A stretch of DNA of 64,000 nt from JAFAGX01 sp035623255 (GCA_035623255.1 DASPTU010000051.1:1-64000); one strand, 5' to 3'. Numbered from the stretch's first letter, positions 1 to 7,181 are shown. Notes: a model not told the origin generated them from the letters alone. Translations and numbers: made by a program.

Positions 1-2
1 TC

Positions 3-194
3 GCCAAAGAAATCGGGGCTCTCGCCCGCCCCGACGACATTCGCTTCACCGACATGCTTCCCAAAACTCGCAGCGGCAAAATCATGCGCCGCCTGCTCCG
101 CGAACTCGCCACCAGCGGCGAAGTCCAGGGCGACATGACGACTTTGGAAGATTTCAGCGTCATCTCCAAGCTCAAAGAAAGCGACGAGACCTAA
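3..194 (+). CDS. acs: Acetyl-CoA synthetase, C-terminal 63 residues (5' end outside window)
   Basis: The open frame at the left edge encodes the end of an AMP-forming acetyl-CoA synthetase, which converts acetate, ATP and CoA to acetyl-CoA in the cytoplasm. The visible part contains LPKTRSGKIMRRLLRE, the conserved C-terminal motif. Its Lys in SGK is the catalytic lysine that is reversibly acetylated in this family. The frame closes at TAA with the usual short acidic tail. No terminator is seen directly behind it; a dispersed palindrome begins about 25 bases downstream. Another acyl-CoA or propionyl-CoA synthetase would share this motif, so the substrate is inferred. The start and N-terminal domain lie outside the window. 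Confidence 0.88.
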   Translation, partial: AKEIGALARPDDIRFTDMLPKTRSGKIMRRLLRELATSGEVQGDMTTLEDFSVISKLKESDET

Positions 195-217
195 GCAGGA
201 ACATCATTAGTGGGTGC

Positions 218-248
218 CCCATGTCTCGCGTCCTTTGCGAGACGTGGG
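218..248. repeat. Dispersed palindrome, copy 1
   Basis: The arms CCCATGTCTCGC (218-229) and GCGAGACGTGGG (237-248) form a 12-base-pair stem with one G-T pair. The palindrome is preceded by TGGGTGC, and the copy at 1155-1188 is preceded by the similar GGGTGC. Both have the same layout, a CCCA start, a CTCGC core and a T-rich loop, which marks a repeat family. There is no T-tract behind it, so it is unlikely to be a terminator. Confidence 0.75.
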
Positions 249-370
249 ATGCTTCGTGGAAGGGTACGGCTTCAGCCGTGCCGCCTCATCCTCCTGATTG
301 TCATCCTGAGCGCAGCGATGTCATTCGCTCGCGAATCACATCGCGGGCGGGTGGCCCAGGTTCGCGTCCC

Positions 371-390
371 GGTTTTGGACGCTAACCTGG
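371..390. repeat. Dispersed 20-base element, copy 1 (inverse of 1525-1544)
   Basis: GGTTTTGGACGCTAACCTGG matches the reverse complement of 1525-1544 with one mismatch. In one reading frame both copies encode VPVLDANL, but neither sits in a believable gene. The pair brackets the region holding the other repeats. Confidence 0.65.
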
Positions 391-632
391 GTCCACAGAT
401 CCCACGTCCGCCGAACGCCCTCAAGCTTCGTCACCAACCCCAAATTCTCCTCCCAATTCGGGAATCTCTCGTGCACTTCGACCGCCAATTCCCATTCCGG
501 GAAACCCTTGTCAAGCCCCCAAAACCCTCCAATTCCCCCCAACTCCCTCATTCCATTCCGAAAAAATTTCTGCCAACTCTGTCATAAAAGCTATAGCAAA
601 TCTGCTATCCTATACTTAGAAGTAAACTAATC

Positions 633-660
633 AGGCGCAGCCCACCGGCTGCGCCTTTTT
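633..660 (+). terminator. Rho-independent terminator, plus strand
   Basis: AGGCGCAGCC (633-642) pairs perfectly with GGCTGCGCCT (647-656) around a CACC loop and is followed by a T run. It ends about 24 bases before the start of the nuclease-like gene, with a TATACT box at 611-616 upstream. It could end a very short transcript, attenuate the downstream gene, or end read-through from acs. Confidence 0.75.
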
Positions 661-684
661 CATTTCCAAGAGGATTTTTCATCC

Positions 685-1128
685 GTGATTACAACCGAGA
701 CCGAAACACCCGAACCCACTCATCGCAACACCAAGCGCACTGGCGAATTATCAGAAGCGGCATTCTTGCTCAAGGCAGAAAGCCTCGGCTTCCACATCTC
801 CCGCCTCTGGGGAGACAGCGAGCGCTACGATTTCATTCTCGACACCGGCTCCCGCCTCTGGCGCGTGCAACTCAAATGCACCGAGGTCGTCCGCGCCCGC
901 GGCTACGACATTCAGCCCATCTACGCCATCTACGGCCAGGGCAAAGTCGTTTACACCGCCGACCAGATCGACGTTCTTGTGGCCCACATTATCCCCAAAG
1001 ACACCTGGTACGTTCTCCCCGTCGAAGCTTTCGCTCCCTCGAAAAGCCTCCGTTTCTATCCCGACATCGATTGCAAACGCGCCCGCTGGGAGCGCTTCCG
1101 CGAAGCCTGGCACCTCCTGCGAACCTAG
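685..1128 (+). CDS. PD-(D/E)XK endonuclease-like protein
   Basis: The 147-residue product looks like the small PD-(D/E)XK nuclease fold seen in group-I-intron-type endonuclease relatives. The visible core is a GELSEAAFL helix carrying the first acidic residue, an RYDFIL strand with the metal-binding Asp, and VQLKCTE, which supplies the Q/E-x-K part of the active site. These residues suggest a metal-dependent DNA-cutting or DNA-binding protein. The start is GTG at 685, chosen because AAGAGGA lies about 10 bases upstream. The gene stands alone, with no methylase or transposase beside it, so a restriction or homing role cannot be claimed. The repeats on both sides suggest a region where mobile DNA has inserted before. 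Confidence 0.62.
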   Translation: MITTETETPEPTHRNTKRTGELSEAAFLLKAESLGFHISRLWGDSERYDFILDTGSRLWRVQLKCTEVVRARGYDIQPIYAIYGQGKVVYTADQIDVLVAHIIPKDTWYVLPVEAFAPSKSLRFYPDIDCKRARWERFREAWHLLRT

Positions 1129-1154
1129 GAATCGGCACCTCAACCTTCGGGTGC

Positions 1155-1188
1155 CCCACCCTTCTCGCGTTTTTTGCGAGAGGGTGGG
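1155..1188. repeat. Dispersed palindrome, copy 2
   Basis: CCCACCCTTCTCGC (1155-1168) pairs with GCGAGAGGGTGGG (1176-1188), with one extra base in the left arm and a T-rich loop. It shares the flanking GGGTGC and the CTCGC core with the palindrome at 218-248. Confidence 0.78.
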
Positions 1189-1209
1189 ATTCCTCCTGAA
1201 ACACCACCC

Positions 1210-1262
1210 CTGTCATCCTGAGGCGGCGGATTCGTCCGCCAAGCGGACGAATCGCAACGAAG
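1210..1262. repeat. TGTCATCCTGAG-type dispersed repeat, copy 2
   Basis: The element begins TGTCATCCTGAGGCGG and contains the internal palindrome ATTCGTCCGC/GCGGACGAAT. It resembles the starts of the elements at 299-317 and 1287-1307. This pattern recurs between genes and has no coding sense. Confidence 0.65.
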
Positions 1263-1286
1263 CCATATGCCTCCCAGTTCATTTTC

Positions 1287-1352
1287 TGTCATCCTGAGCG
1301 CAGCAGAGCGATTCGCCTTGCGAATCGATCCGCGGAGTCAAAGGATCTCTGC
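1287..1352. repeat. TGTCATCCTGAG-type dispersed repeat, copy 3
   Basis: The element begins TGTCATCCTGAGCGCAGC, followed by GCGATTCGCCTTGCGAATCG, which is palindromic, and by AAAGGATCT. The first 18 bases match the copy at 299-317. It abuts the transposase remnant. Confidence 0.65.
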
Positions 1353-1374
1353 ATTTTGTGTAGCATCCCGCTAT

Positions 1375-1488
1375 CTAACGAGGAATTCTTATGGAGAGTG
1401 GAAGTGGAGCAGCTTCCGATATTACGCATTTCGAGGAAGAGGAGTGGTGCATGTCGAGTCGGAGCGGACCGCCCGAGAGATCGGGAAA
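1375..1488 (+). pseudogene. C-terminal remnant of a REP-associated tyrosine transposase (RAYT / IS200-like)
   Basis: The forward frame reads GEWKWSSFRYYA, then GVVHVESERTAREIG. This closely follows the C-terminal signature of RAYT (TnpA-REP) proteins, where W-x-WSSYRHYA is followed by G-V-V-x-I-x-S-x-W-TAR. Only about 38 codons of a protein that is normally 150-250 residues remain. The HUH and Tyr catalytic region is absent and no start is identifiable, so the fragment cannot be active. RAYT proteins are known to mobilise small palindromic REP elements, which fits the palindromes on both sides. The identification rests on my recall of the family motif. Confidence 0.6.
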
Positions 1489-1524
1489 TTCAAACCAACG
1501 GCGGGCGACACAGAATGTTTTTGA

Positions 1525-1544
1525 CCAGGTTAGCATCCAAAACC
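1525..1544. repeat. Dispersed 20-base element, copy 2 (inverse of 371-390)
   Basis: CCAGGTTAGCATCCAAAACC is the reverse complement of 371-390 with a single difference. It lies between the RAYT remnant and the GloVer remnant. Confidence 0.65.
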
Positions 1545-1552
1545 GGCACGTG

Positions 1553-1645
1553 ATTTTTGGAAAGGATGGCCGGCTCTACGGTACGACCTACTATGGTGGC
1601 AGTGGGCTGTATTTTGGCACTGTATTTCGGCTGACTGTGCCGTAG
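1553..1645 (+). pseudogene. C-terminal remnant of a GloVer tandem-repeat protein
   Basis: The frame ends IFGKDGRLYGTTYYGG, then GTVFRLTVP and a stop. This is one unit of the GloVer repeat (G-x-LYGTT-x-x-GG, then GTVF-x-LT), which in intact exoproteins occurs many times in tandem. Only one unit is left, and it is fused in frame to unrelated upstream sequence that includes the 20-base dispersed element. I read it as debris from a deleted gene rather than a working protein. Confidence 0.55.
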
Positions 1646-1658
1646 ATGCTCGGGTGGT

Positions 1659-1687
1659 CCGCTCCTTGCGCTTTCCGCAAGGGGCGG
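1659..1687. repeat. Dispersed palindrome, copy 3
   Basis: CCGCTCCTTGCG (1659-1670) pairs with CGCAAGGGGCGG (1676-1687) around CTTTC. It is flanked by GGTGGT on the left and ACCACC on the right (about 1704), so a larger imperfect stem is possible. It lies just after the GloVer remnant stop. Confidence 0.7.
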
Positions 1688-1967
1688 GCATGAGAGCCTC
1701 CAGACCACCTTTCAAATCAATAACTTAGAACCGTACAATGCCGGATTTGCCCGCTGAACCCTGATTTTCCACCTTTTATTGCGATGTCCGTGTGCCCATC
1801 TGACCGTATCGATAAGATAACTTCAGCGGATTTTAGGGGAACGCCCACAAGCTTTCTCCCGGTGTGAAGGTCACAAGTTACCGTTTTATTGCGGGACGCT
1901 GGCCGCGTCTTCAACGGCAATCACAGGAAACAGGGATTAAATCCCAGGCAGTGGAAAGCGAGAGGAA

Positions 1968-4157
1968 ATGCACAAGCCTATCAAGTATGTAGAGAAAGCA
2001 GTGACCATCGCCGCAACCGGCGCGTGGTATGTCTTCGATCGCCTCAATCGCATGAGCCCCAATCCATCGCCCACGCCCAAATGGTCAGAGAAGCCACTGC
2101 TGAAATCCTACGAGAAATCCAAACCGCCACTCGGCTGGCCGCGTAGCACCGACTCTCTTTGCCCGCGTTGCATCCCGGAAATCCGTCAGCGCATTCTCGA
2201 TGGCGAACTGCCATACGAAATTCTGCTCAACGAGAAAGTCGGCGAGGTCAAGGCGCAGATTGTCGAACGCGACGGCAAAATCCTCATGGTGAAGGATTGC
2301 CCCAAGCACGGTCACTTCGAAGATGTAATGTCGATTGACACCGAGTTCACCAACCATTTGGAAGCCGTTTTTCCCGGCCGCGATATTCGCGCGCACAACG
2401 ACGAGAAACTGCACAATCACGGCACCAGCACCATTAAGTACGGCCGCGGCTCCGTCCTTACCATCGACCTCACCAACCGCTGCAACATGATGTGCGACCC
2501 CTGCTTCATGGACGCCAACCAGGTCGGCTTTGTGCACGAGCTGACGTGGGAAGAAATCAAGCAGATGCTCGACAACGCCATCACCATCAAGCCGCGGCGG
2601 CAGATGAGCGTTCAGTTCTCCGGGGGCGAGCCCACGTTGTCTCCCTATTTCCTGGACGCGGTTCGTTACGCGCGCAAAGTCGGATACAACAGCGTGCAGG
2701 CCGCGACCAATGGGATCGAGTTTGCCAAGAGTCTTGAATTTGCCCAGCAGGCGGCGGAAGCGGGATTGCGCTATGCCTACTTGCAGTTCGACGGAATCGG
2801 CAATGCCGCCAATGCCCATCGCAAAGTCGGGAACCTCTTCGATGTGAAGTTGAAAGCCATCGACAATCTGCACAAAGCCGGCGTCGAAATCGTTCCCGTG
2901 ATCACCATTGTCAACGGAATTAACAACGAGCAGGTCGGACGCATCATCCAGTTCGCGCTCGACAATCCCAAAAAGATCGGCTTCCTGTCGTTCCAGCCGG
3001 TGTCATTCACCGGCCGTGACGAAGCCATCACCGACGAACGCCGCGTCGCCCAGCGCTACACGCTCGCTCACCTCGCTCATGATGTGAAAAACCAGACCGG
3101 CCTCGGCGAACCGGCCCGCGACTGGTTCCCCATTTCATTCATGGGGACTTTCTCCGACTGGGCCGACATCATGCACGCCTCGGACTCCAACAACAACTGG
3201 GGCCAGCTCTCCTGCGGCTGCCATCCGAATTGCGGGACGGGAATGGCGGTAATGATTGATAAGGAAACGAAAGAATGCGTACCGGTGACCGCCTTCCTAC
3301 ATGGAGACCAACTCGCGAAGGACATCGCGAAGGTGAATGACGGAGCGCGAGGGAAATTCCTGAGCATTGTGGGAATGGCGCTATGCCTGATGAAGAACTA
3401 CGATCCGTTCAAAGCGCCGACGCACTTCAAGCTGATGGACCTGCTGCAAAAGTTTGATAAGAACTACAACGCCACCGGACGCAACTACGGAAAAGTCGGT
3501 CCGGAGAGAACGATTGACGACGTGATGAAGCGGCGCCAGGACCGGTGGAATTTTCTGTTCATCGCGGGAATGTGGTTTCAGGATTTGTTCAACTACGATT
3601 TCCGCCGCACCGAGCAGTGCATCATTCCCTATGCGACACAAGAGGGAGAGATTTCCTTCTGTGCATACAACACGGGCGTGGGCTGGCGCAACATCATCGA
3701 AAAGATGCACATGACGGCCACGCTGACAAAGTGGTACGAGGAGCATGGACGGCACGAGATCTTTGCCGGCGGCAAGAACGTGAAGATGGAGTCGACCGAG
3801 CACTCGTTGATGCTGCGAGATGGAATTGTGACCGAAGAAGAGCAGCACGATCTGGACAGGCTGGGCATCGCGAAGAACGCGCGCGAGGAGAAGATGCGGG
3901 CGCGCGATGCAAAATTGAAAACCCCCACCCTTTCTTCCGCAAAGGACGCTCAAGAAAAGGATGGGGCAGCCGAAGCGCGCGGGCCAAAGAAAGACGATGC
4001 GGCCTACAATGCCCGCATGGCGGCGCTTTACCGCGAAGTCGTGCTGAAAGAGAAACAACCGGTTTCGGAGAACGGGTTCATTCCGCTAGGCGCGCTCACG
4101 AAGCCGAACGCGCCGAAGCCGGAGGTGGAAGTCGGTGAGGCGGTAGCCGGAGATTAG
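1968..4157 (+). CDS. Radical SAM protein of the tetraether / membrane-spanning lipid synthase-like (MJ0619-type) family
   Basis: The 729-residue protein has an N-terminal metal-binding module (C65-x2-C68, C111-PKH114-G), a radical SAM core (C172-x3-C176-x2-C179, with the SAM-binding GGEP at 219-222), and further cysteines at 416, 418, 422, 437, 551 and 565 that suggest one or two auxiliary iron-sulfur clusters. The CPxC...CPKHG front end and overall order are those of the MJ0619-like family. That family includes archaeal tetraether lipid synthase, which joins lipid tails by C-C bonds between unactivated carbons, and bacterial membrane-spanning lipid enzymes. GAGAGG lies just before the ATG. 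The C-terminal 80 residues are charged and low in complexity. A methyltransferase-like role is the main alternative. Substrate assignment is inference. Confidence 0.78.
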   Translation: MHKPIKYVEKAVTIAATGAWYVFDRLNRMSPNPSPTPKWSEKPLLKSYEKSKPPLGWPRSTDSLCPRCIPEIRQRILDGELPYEILLNEKVGEVKAQIVERDGKILMVKDCPKHGHFEDVMSIDTEFTNHLEAVFPGRDIRAHNDEKLHNHGTSTIKYGRGSVLTIDLTNRCNMMCDPCFMDANQVGFVHELTWEEIKQMLDNAITIKPRRQMSVQFSGGEPTLSPYFLDAVRYARKVGYNSVQAATNGIEFAKSLEFAQQAAEAGLRYAYLQFDGIGNAANAHRKVGNLFDVKLKAIDNLHKAGVEIVPVITIVNGINNEQVGRIIQFALDNPKKIGFLSFQPVSFTGRDEAITDERRVAQRYTLAHLAHDVKNQTGLGEPARDWFPISFMGTFSDWADIMHASDSNNNWGQLSCGCHPNCGTGMAVMIDKETKECVPVTAFLHGDQLAKDIAKVNDGARGKFLSIVGMALCLMKNYDPFKAPTHFKLMDLLQKFDKNYNATGRNYGKVGPERTIDDVMKRRQDRWNFLFIAGMWFQDLFNYDFRRTEQCIIPYATQEGEISFCAYNTGVGWRNIIEKMHMTATLTKWYEEHGRHEIFAGGKNVKMESTEHSLMLRDGIVTEEEQHDLDRLGIAKNAREEKMRARDAKLKTPTLSSAKDAQEKDGAAEARGPKKDDAAYNARMAALYREVVLKEKQPVSENGFIPLGALTKPNAPKPEVEVGEAVAGD

Positions 4158-4166
4158 GGAACCAGT

Positions 4167-4182
4167 AGTCAGGAGTCAGCAG
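4167..4182. repeat. AGTCAGGAGTCAGCAG short repeat
   Basis: This short element resembles the arms of the inverted repeat at 34756-34776 and 34808-34828, which carry AGTCAGCAGTCAGCA. It lies just after the radical SAM stop codon and before the terminator. Confidence 0.4.
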
Positions 4183-4190
4183 TTGGAAGA

Positions 4191-4216
4191 AGGGCCGCCG
4201 CGAGGCGGCCCTTTTT
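4191..4216 (+). terminator. Rho-independent terminator after the radical SAM gene
   Basis: AGGGCCGCC (4191-4199) pairs perfectly with GGCGGCCCT (4204-4212) around GCGA and is followed by a T run. It ends the plus-strand transcript of the radical SAM gene. Confidence 0.85.
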
Positions 4217-4248
4217 GTGTCTACAAGGGTGTCGAAGCCTCATCGCGT

Positions 4249-4560
4249 CTATGATCGCGTTTGCTCCAAGACCAGAGTTTTCTCCAATCGGAACTTCAGA
4301 ACGCTTTCGGCAGGAACCTGAACCTCCTTGCCGCGGGTGAAGACCTGAGTTATCAATCCGCCGCCGGCTCCCGCGAGAGCACCAACGCCGGCTCCTTTGC
4401 CGCCGCCGAAAATCCCGCCCACCAAAGCGCCGAGAGCGGTACCGCCGCCCACGGTCTCGGCGGTGCGACGATTTGCCCCCACGCCCTTGCGGTTGGTTTC
4501 CTTGACGTCGGCAAAAATTTTTCGCAGCTCGCCTTGGATACTTGCCTTCCAGGTGGTCAA
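4249..4560 (-). CDS. Glycine-zipper protein, probably 5'-truncated
   Basis: The 103-residue frame contains a glycine zipper, GGGTALGALVGGIFGGG followed by GAGVGALAGAGGG, then VPAESVLKFRLEKTL. This is the usual C-terminal layout of exported glycine-zipper proteins in which a membrane-inserting glycine-rich hairpin precedes a short beta segment. Family members normally have a signal peptide and a longer N-terminal part. Here a TAA lies three codons upstream of the only available start (TTG at 4560), and the adjacent frame starting at 4612 does not supply a signal peptide. I infer that the gene lost its 5' half and may be a pseudogene. Confidence 0.5.
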   Translation of the reverse strand: MTTWKASIQGELRKIFADVKETNRKGVGANRRTAETVGGGTALGALVGGIFGGGKGAGVGALAGAGGGLITQVFTRGKEVQVPAESVLKFRLEKTLVLEQTRS

Positions 4561-4618
4561 TGAGCGTTAGAACGACGAGCTTCCGGCCCGGCGACCGCTT
4601 GGCTTTCCACATGGGTTC

Positions 4619-5566
4619 CTAATTGCTTCCCGAAGCACTTTTTGGTGATGCGCTATTCGGTGTTTGCTTCTTGCCGAGTGTCTTGGCGGGGGATGGAACC
4701 GGGGGCACGACAGAAGTTGGGGGTTGCCCTTTGGCAAGATCCGTAAGATGAATGATTGTGGCGGCAGCCGTATACCTCACCTCACGTTTCGAGTCATCGA
4801 GGCCGTGTTGGAGATCCGGCAGGAATGACGGATCTCCCCGCTTGGCGATGGCTTCCAGGGTAGCAACACGCAACACCCAGTTCTCATCGTGAGTGGCGGT
4901 CAATAAAAGTTTCTTTGTGCGGGCATCCGGATCTGTCGCAAGCGCAGAGATCAGGGCAGCTTTGGCAGCTGTGCCGTCCTTGCGATCCTTCATGATCGTC
5001 TGCAAAGCTTCCCACCCGATACCGGCAAATGGGACATAGCCAATTCCTTCCTCAAATCCCATCTCGGCCACTTGTTTGGGATCGTGGAGAACCGTCATCT
5101 CTTGCGCGATTACTCCAGAATCGTTCTTGCGCTCACCCGTATAAATCTCGTAATAGGCGTCGTAGCATGCAGGATCATTCAATTGACGCAAAGCGTGGGC
5201 TGCGGCCATGACAACCTTTAATTCCTTGTCCTTCAGCGCCTGTTTCAAAGCTGCATCGGCGCCCGATGCGTGCATCTGGCCAAGCGCAATTGCAGCTGCT
5301 GCTCGGACCAAGGGATCGGAATCGTCGAGGGCCTTCTCGGCGAGACCGACGGCGTGAAGGTCGTCGGGGATGAGGCCAAGAACTCGCACCGCTCCCAGCC
5401 TTTCGCTGGAGCTCTTGTCTGCCGACCCAGTTTCGAGTAGGGACCAGCCACGCGTCGGAGCTGTTTGTGCGTAACAGCGAGCGACTAAGACGGCGAGGAG
5501 GCCGAAAGCTAAGAAGCTGTGGATCGGCAGAATGGTCATGGCTTTCTTGAAAGACAGTGAGTTCAC
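4619..5566 (-). CDS. Exported HEAT-repeat protein
   Basis: The 315-residue protein begins with a hydrophobic signal segment ending near CYAQ (about residues 10-34). It is followed by helical repeats of the HEAT/PBS-lyase type, for example DSDPLVRAAAAIALGQ, DKELKVVMAAAHALRQL, DENWVLRVATLEAIAKRG and DSKREVRYTAAATIIHL. Such repeats form a curved scaffold for protein-protein contacts. The tail from about residue 280 is Pro, Ser and Lys rich and probably disordered. It is likely periplasmic or secreted. No enzyme motif is visible and no partner is suggested by neighbours, so only the fold can be named. Confidence 0.72.
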   Translation of the reverse strand: MNSLSFKKAMTILPIHSFLAFGLLAVLVARCYAQTAPTRGWSLLETGSADKSSSERLGAVRVLGLIPDDLHAVGLAEKALDDSDPLVRAAAAIALGQMHASGADAALKQALKDKELKVVMAAAHALRQLNDPACYDAYYEIYTGERKNDSGVIAQEMTVLHDPKQVAEMGFEEGIGYVPFAGIGWEALQTIMKDRKDGTAAKAALISALATDPDARTKKLLLTATHDENWVLRVATLEAIAKRGDPSFLPDLQHGLDDSKREVRYTAAATIIHLTDLAKGQPPTSVVPPVPSPAKTLGKKQTPNSASPKSASGSN

Positions 5567-5909
5567 TTGCGCTCCTTCAAACCCCAGTCAGCGTTCTTCC
5601 TGCTTTGATTGCACGGTGCAGGCCGGAAGCTACTTCGTTGATAGGGCTCCACTTGGGGAAGGTACGAATCTACCATTTCCCCGGAAATTTACCAGACTTC
5701 GGGAGCCGATTCCTGGAAATACAACGCGAGCATCTGCATTCCAAAGTCGCGCTGTGTTGCTCAAAGTTTAGTCGTCGGGCGCACCGCGTGGGCAAAAAAG
5801 TGGCGCACCGAAGTGCGCCACGGAAGTAGGAGTAGCATCTCCATTTCATTGAGTTACGGTTTCGATCAGGAGGGCGCTCAGCTATCGCTGAGATGTTGTC
5901 TGGATAGGA
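5567..5909. other. Intergenic region with minus-strand terminator
   Basis: No gene is supported. The region must contain the promoter of the HEAT-repeat gene near 5570-5650, but no clear box stands out. It also holds the terminator of the hydroxy-acid dehydrogenase gene at 5791-5821. Confidence 0.6.
5791..5821 (-). terminator. Rho-independent terminator, minus strand
   Basis: Read on the minus strand, GTGGCGCAC (5821-5813) and GTGCGCCAC (5808-5800) form a perfect 9-base-pair stem around TTCG, followed by TTTTTTGCC. It lies about 90 bases beyond the stop of the hydroxy-acid dehydrogenase gene and is the natural end of that transcript. Confidence 0.85.
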
Positions 5910-7085
5910 CTAGTTCAGGTAAGAACGGTCCAGAGCGGAGGCGCAGGGGCAGCCGAGAAGGCGTAAGGTGCGCTCAACATCTGTGCGTAGCAACTCAATG
6001 GCACGGGCAACACCGGCTTCTCCCCCTGCCGCGAGTCCGTATGCGTAAGCTCGTCCGCAGAGCACGGCACGGGCGCCAAGGCAAAGTGCTTTGACAATAT
6101 CACTGCCGCGGCGAATGCCTCCATCCATCAAGACTTCAATCTGACCATTCACGGCGGAAACGATTTCAGGGAGGACTTTGAGAGTTGCTGGAACACCATC
6201 CAACTGGCGGCCACCGTGATTGGATACGACGAGGGCATGCGCTCCTTCATCGACCGCACGGCGCGCATCCTCAGCGGTGAGTACACCCTTGACCACGATC
6301 GGGCCGCCCCAGTGCTGGCGAATCCAGCTCAGGTCCGCCCAGGTGACAGCGGCGCTGGCGAGTGCAGCACTGACGTCGACTAATGGCATGGGCCCGGCAT
6401 TGGGAATTACGACGTTAGCCAAGGGACGGATGCCACCATCCAGCAGAAAGTGGAAGAGCCACGAGGGACGGGCGAGAACCTGAGGCAGGAAGGGAAGCTT
6501 TTCCAGCGGGCCGCCGCTGATCAATTCCTTCATGCCATTACGGAAATCCCGCTCGCGAAAGCCTGAGACCGCGGTATCGATGGTGAGTACCAACGCAGAA
6601 AAACCGGCGTTCCGCGCCCTGTCGATGACGACTTCGGCTGCAGCTCGTCCGCCCATGAGGTAGAGCTGATAGAACACCGGTCCGGAAGAGGCGGCTTTCA
6701 CATCCTCGAGGCGATGGCCGGAAAGGGTTGTGAGAATGTAGGCGGTGCCTGCCTTGCCCGCAGCGTGAGCTGCTGCCACTTCGCCACGCGGATGCATGAG
6801 CCGGCTGTAGCCGACGGGGGCAAGCAGAAAAGGCAGCGAGAGATCAAAACCGAGCACCCGGGTGTGTAGATCGCATTGCGGGAAGGCGACTGCGTGCCGT
6901 GGGCGAAATGTGAAATCTTCGAATGCGCGACAGTTCTCGCGCAAGGTGACTTCGCCGTCGGCACCGCCATCGACGTAGTCGAAAACAGCCTTGGGCACGC
7001 GACGCTGCGCTACGGTGCGCAGATCCTGAATGCTAAAGACGTGACGAAGGGACGACGGTGAATTCTTAGTCACGCAGAATTCCAC
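5910..7085 (-). CDS. lldD: FMN-dependent alpha-hydroxy-acid dehydrogenase (L-lactate dehydrogenase / glycolate oxidase family)
   Basis: The 391-residue protein is full length for the family, which oxidises L-lactate or similar 2-hydroxy acids to 2-oxo acids with FMN. Seen are FDYVDGGADGE near the N-terminus, QLYLMGGR in the barrel, VVKGVLTAEDARRAVDEGA, the active-site SNHGGRQLDG containing the catalytic His and substrate Arg, and LMDGGIRRGSDIVKALCLGA, the phosphate-binding end of the FMN site. A start at GTG 7085 is used; a second in-frame GTG lies four codons later. It is a single-gene transcript with its own terminator, divergent from the acyl-CoA dehydrogenase gene. Lactate is the likeliest substrate, but glycolate or mandelate cannot be excluded. 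Confidence 0.85.
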   Translation of the reverse strand: MEFCVTKNSPSSLRHVFSIQDLRTVAQRRVPKAVFDYVDGGADGEVTLRENCRAFEDFTFRPRHAVAFPQCDLHTRVLGFDLSLPFLLAPVGYSRLMHPRGEVAAAHAAGKAGTAYILTTLSGHRLEDVKAASSGPVFYQLYLMGGRAAAEVVIDRARNAGFSALVLTIDTAVSGFRERDFRNGMKELISGGPLEKLPFLPQVLARPSWLFHFLLDGGIRPLANVVIPNAGPMPLVDVSAALASAAVTWADLSWIRQHWGGPIVVKGVLTAEDARRAVDEGAHALVVSNHGGRQLDGVPATLKVLPEIVSAVNGQIEVLMDGGIRRGSDIVKALCLGARAVLCGRAYAYGLAAGGEAGVARAIELLRTDVERTLRLLGCPCASALDRSYLN

Positions 7086-7181
7086 ATGGGCCCACGAACT
7101 AAGCCAGCAGGCCCTATCGATTCAAAGGTTTTATAAGGTAGCACGAATTGCCAGCCCGATGAAAATCCTTCTTGCCATATA

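Larger units (their letters stand above)
195..684. other. Gene-poor repeat mosaic between acs and the nuclease-like gene
   Basis: No convincing gene lies here. A 125-codon open frame at 210-587 is low-complexity, Pro-rich, and runs through short dispersed repeats. These are a palindrome at 218-248, a small perfect hairpin at 266-279 (ACGGCT/AGCCGT), a TGTCATCCTGAGCGCAGCG copy at 299-317, and a 20-base element at 371-390 that recurs inverted at 1525-1544. A TATACT box at 611-616 precedes a strong hairpin terminator at 633-660. Confidence 0.7.
1129..1967. other. Repeat-rich region with gene remnants
   Basis: No intact gene is supported over these 839 bases. The region holds a palindrome at 1155-1188, two TGTCATCCTGAG-type repeats at 1210-1262 and 1287-1352, a RAYT transposase remnant at 1375-1488, an inverted 20-base element at 1525-1544, a GloVer remnant at 1553-1645 and another palindrome at 1659-1687. 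The part from 1720 to 1957 has nothing recognisable apart from a small GGGAT/ATCCC hairpin at 1934-1946 ahead of the next gene. Confidence 0.7.

Noticed and set aside
210..587. 125-codon plus-strand frame after acs
   Set aside because: It is built from dispersed repeats and low-complexity Pro-rich sequence, with no ribosome site or family motif.
611..660. Possible small RNA ending in the terminator at 633-660
   Set aside because: The TATACT box has no -35 partner, and the transcript would be only about 40 bases.
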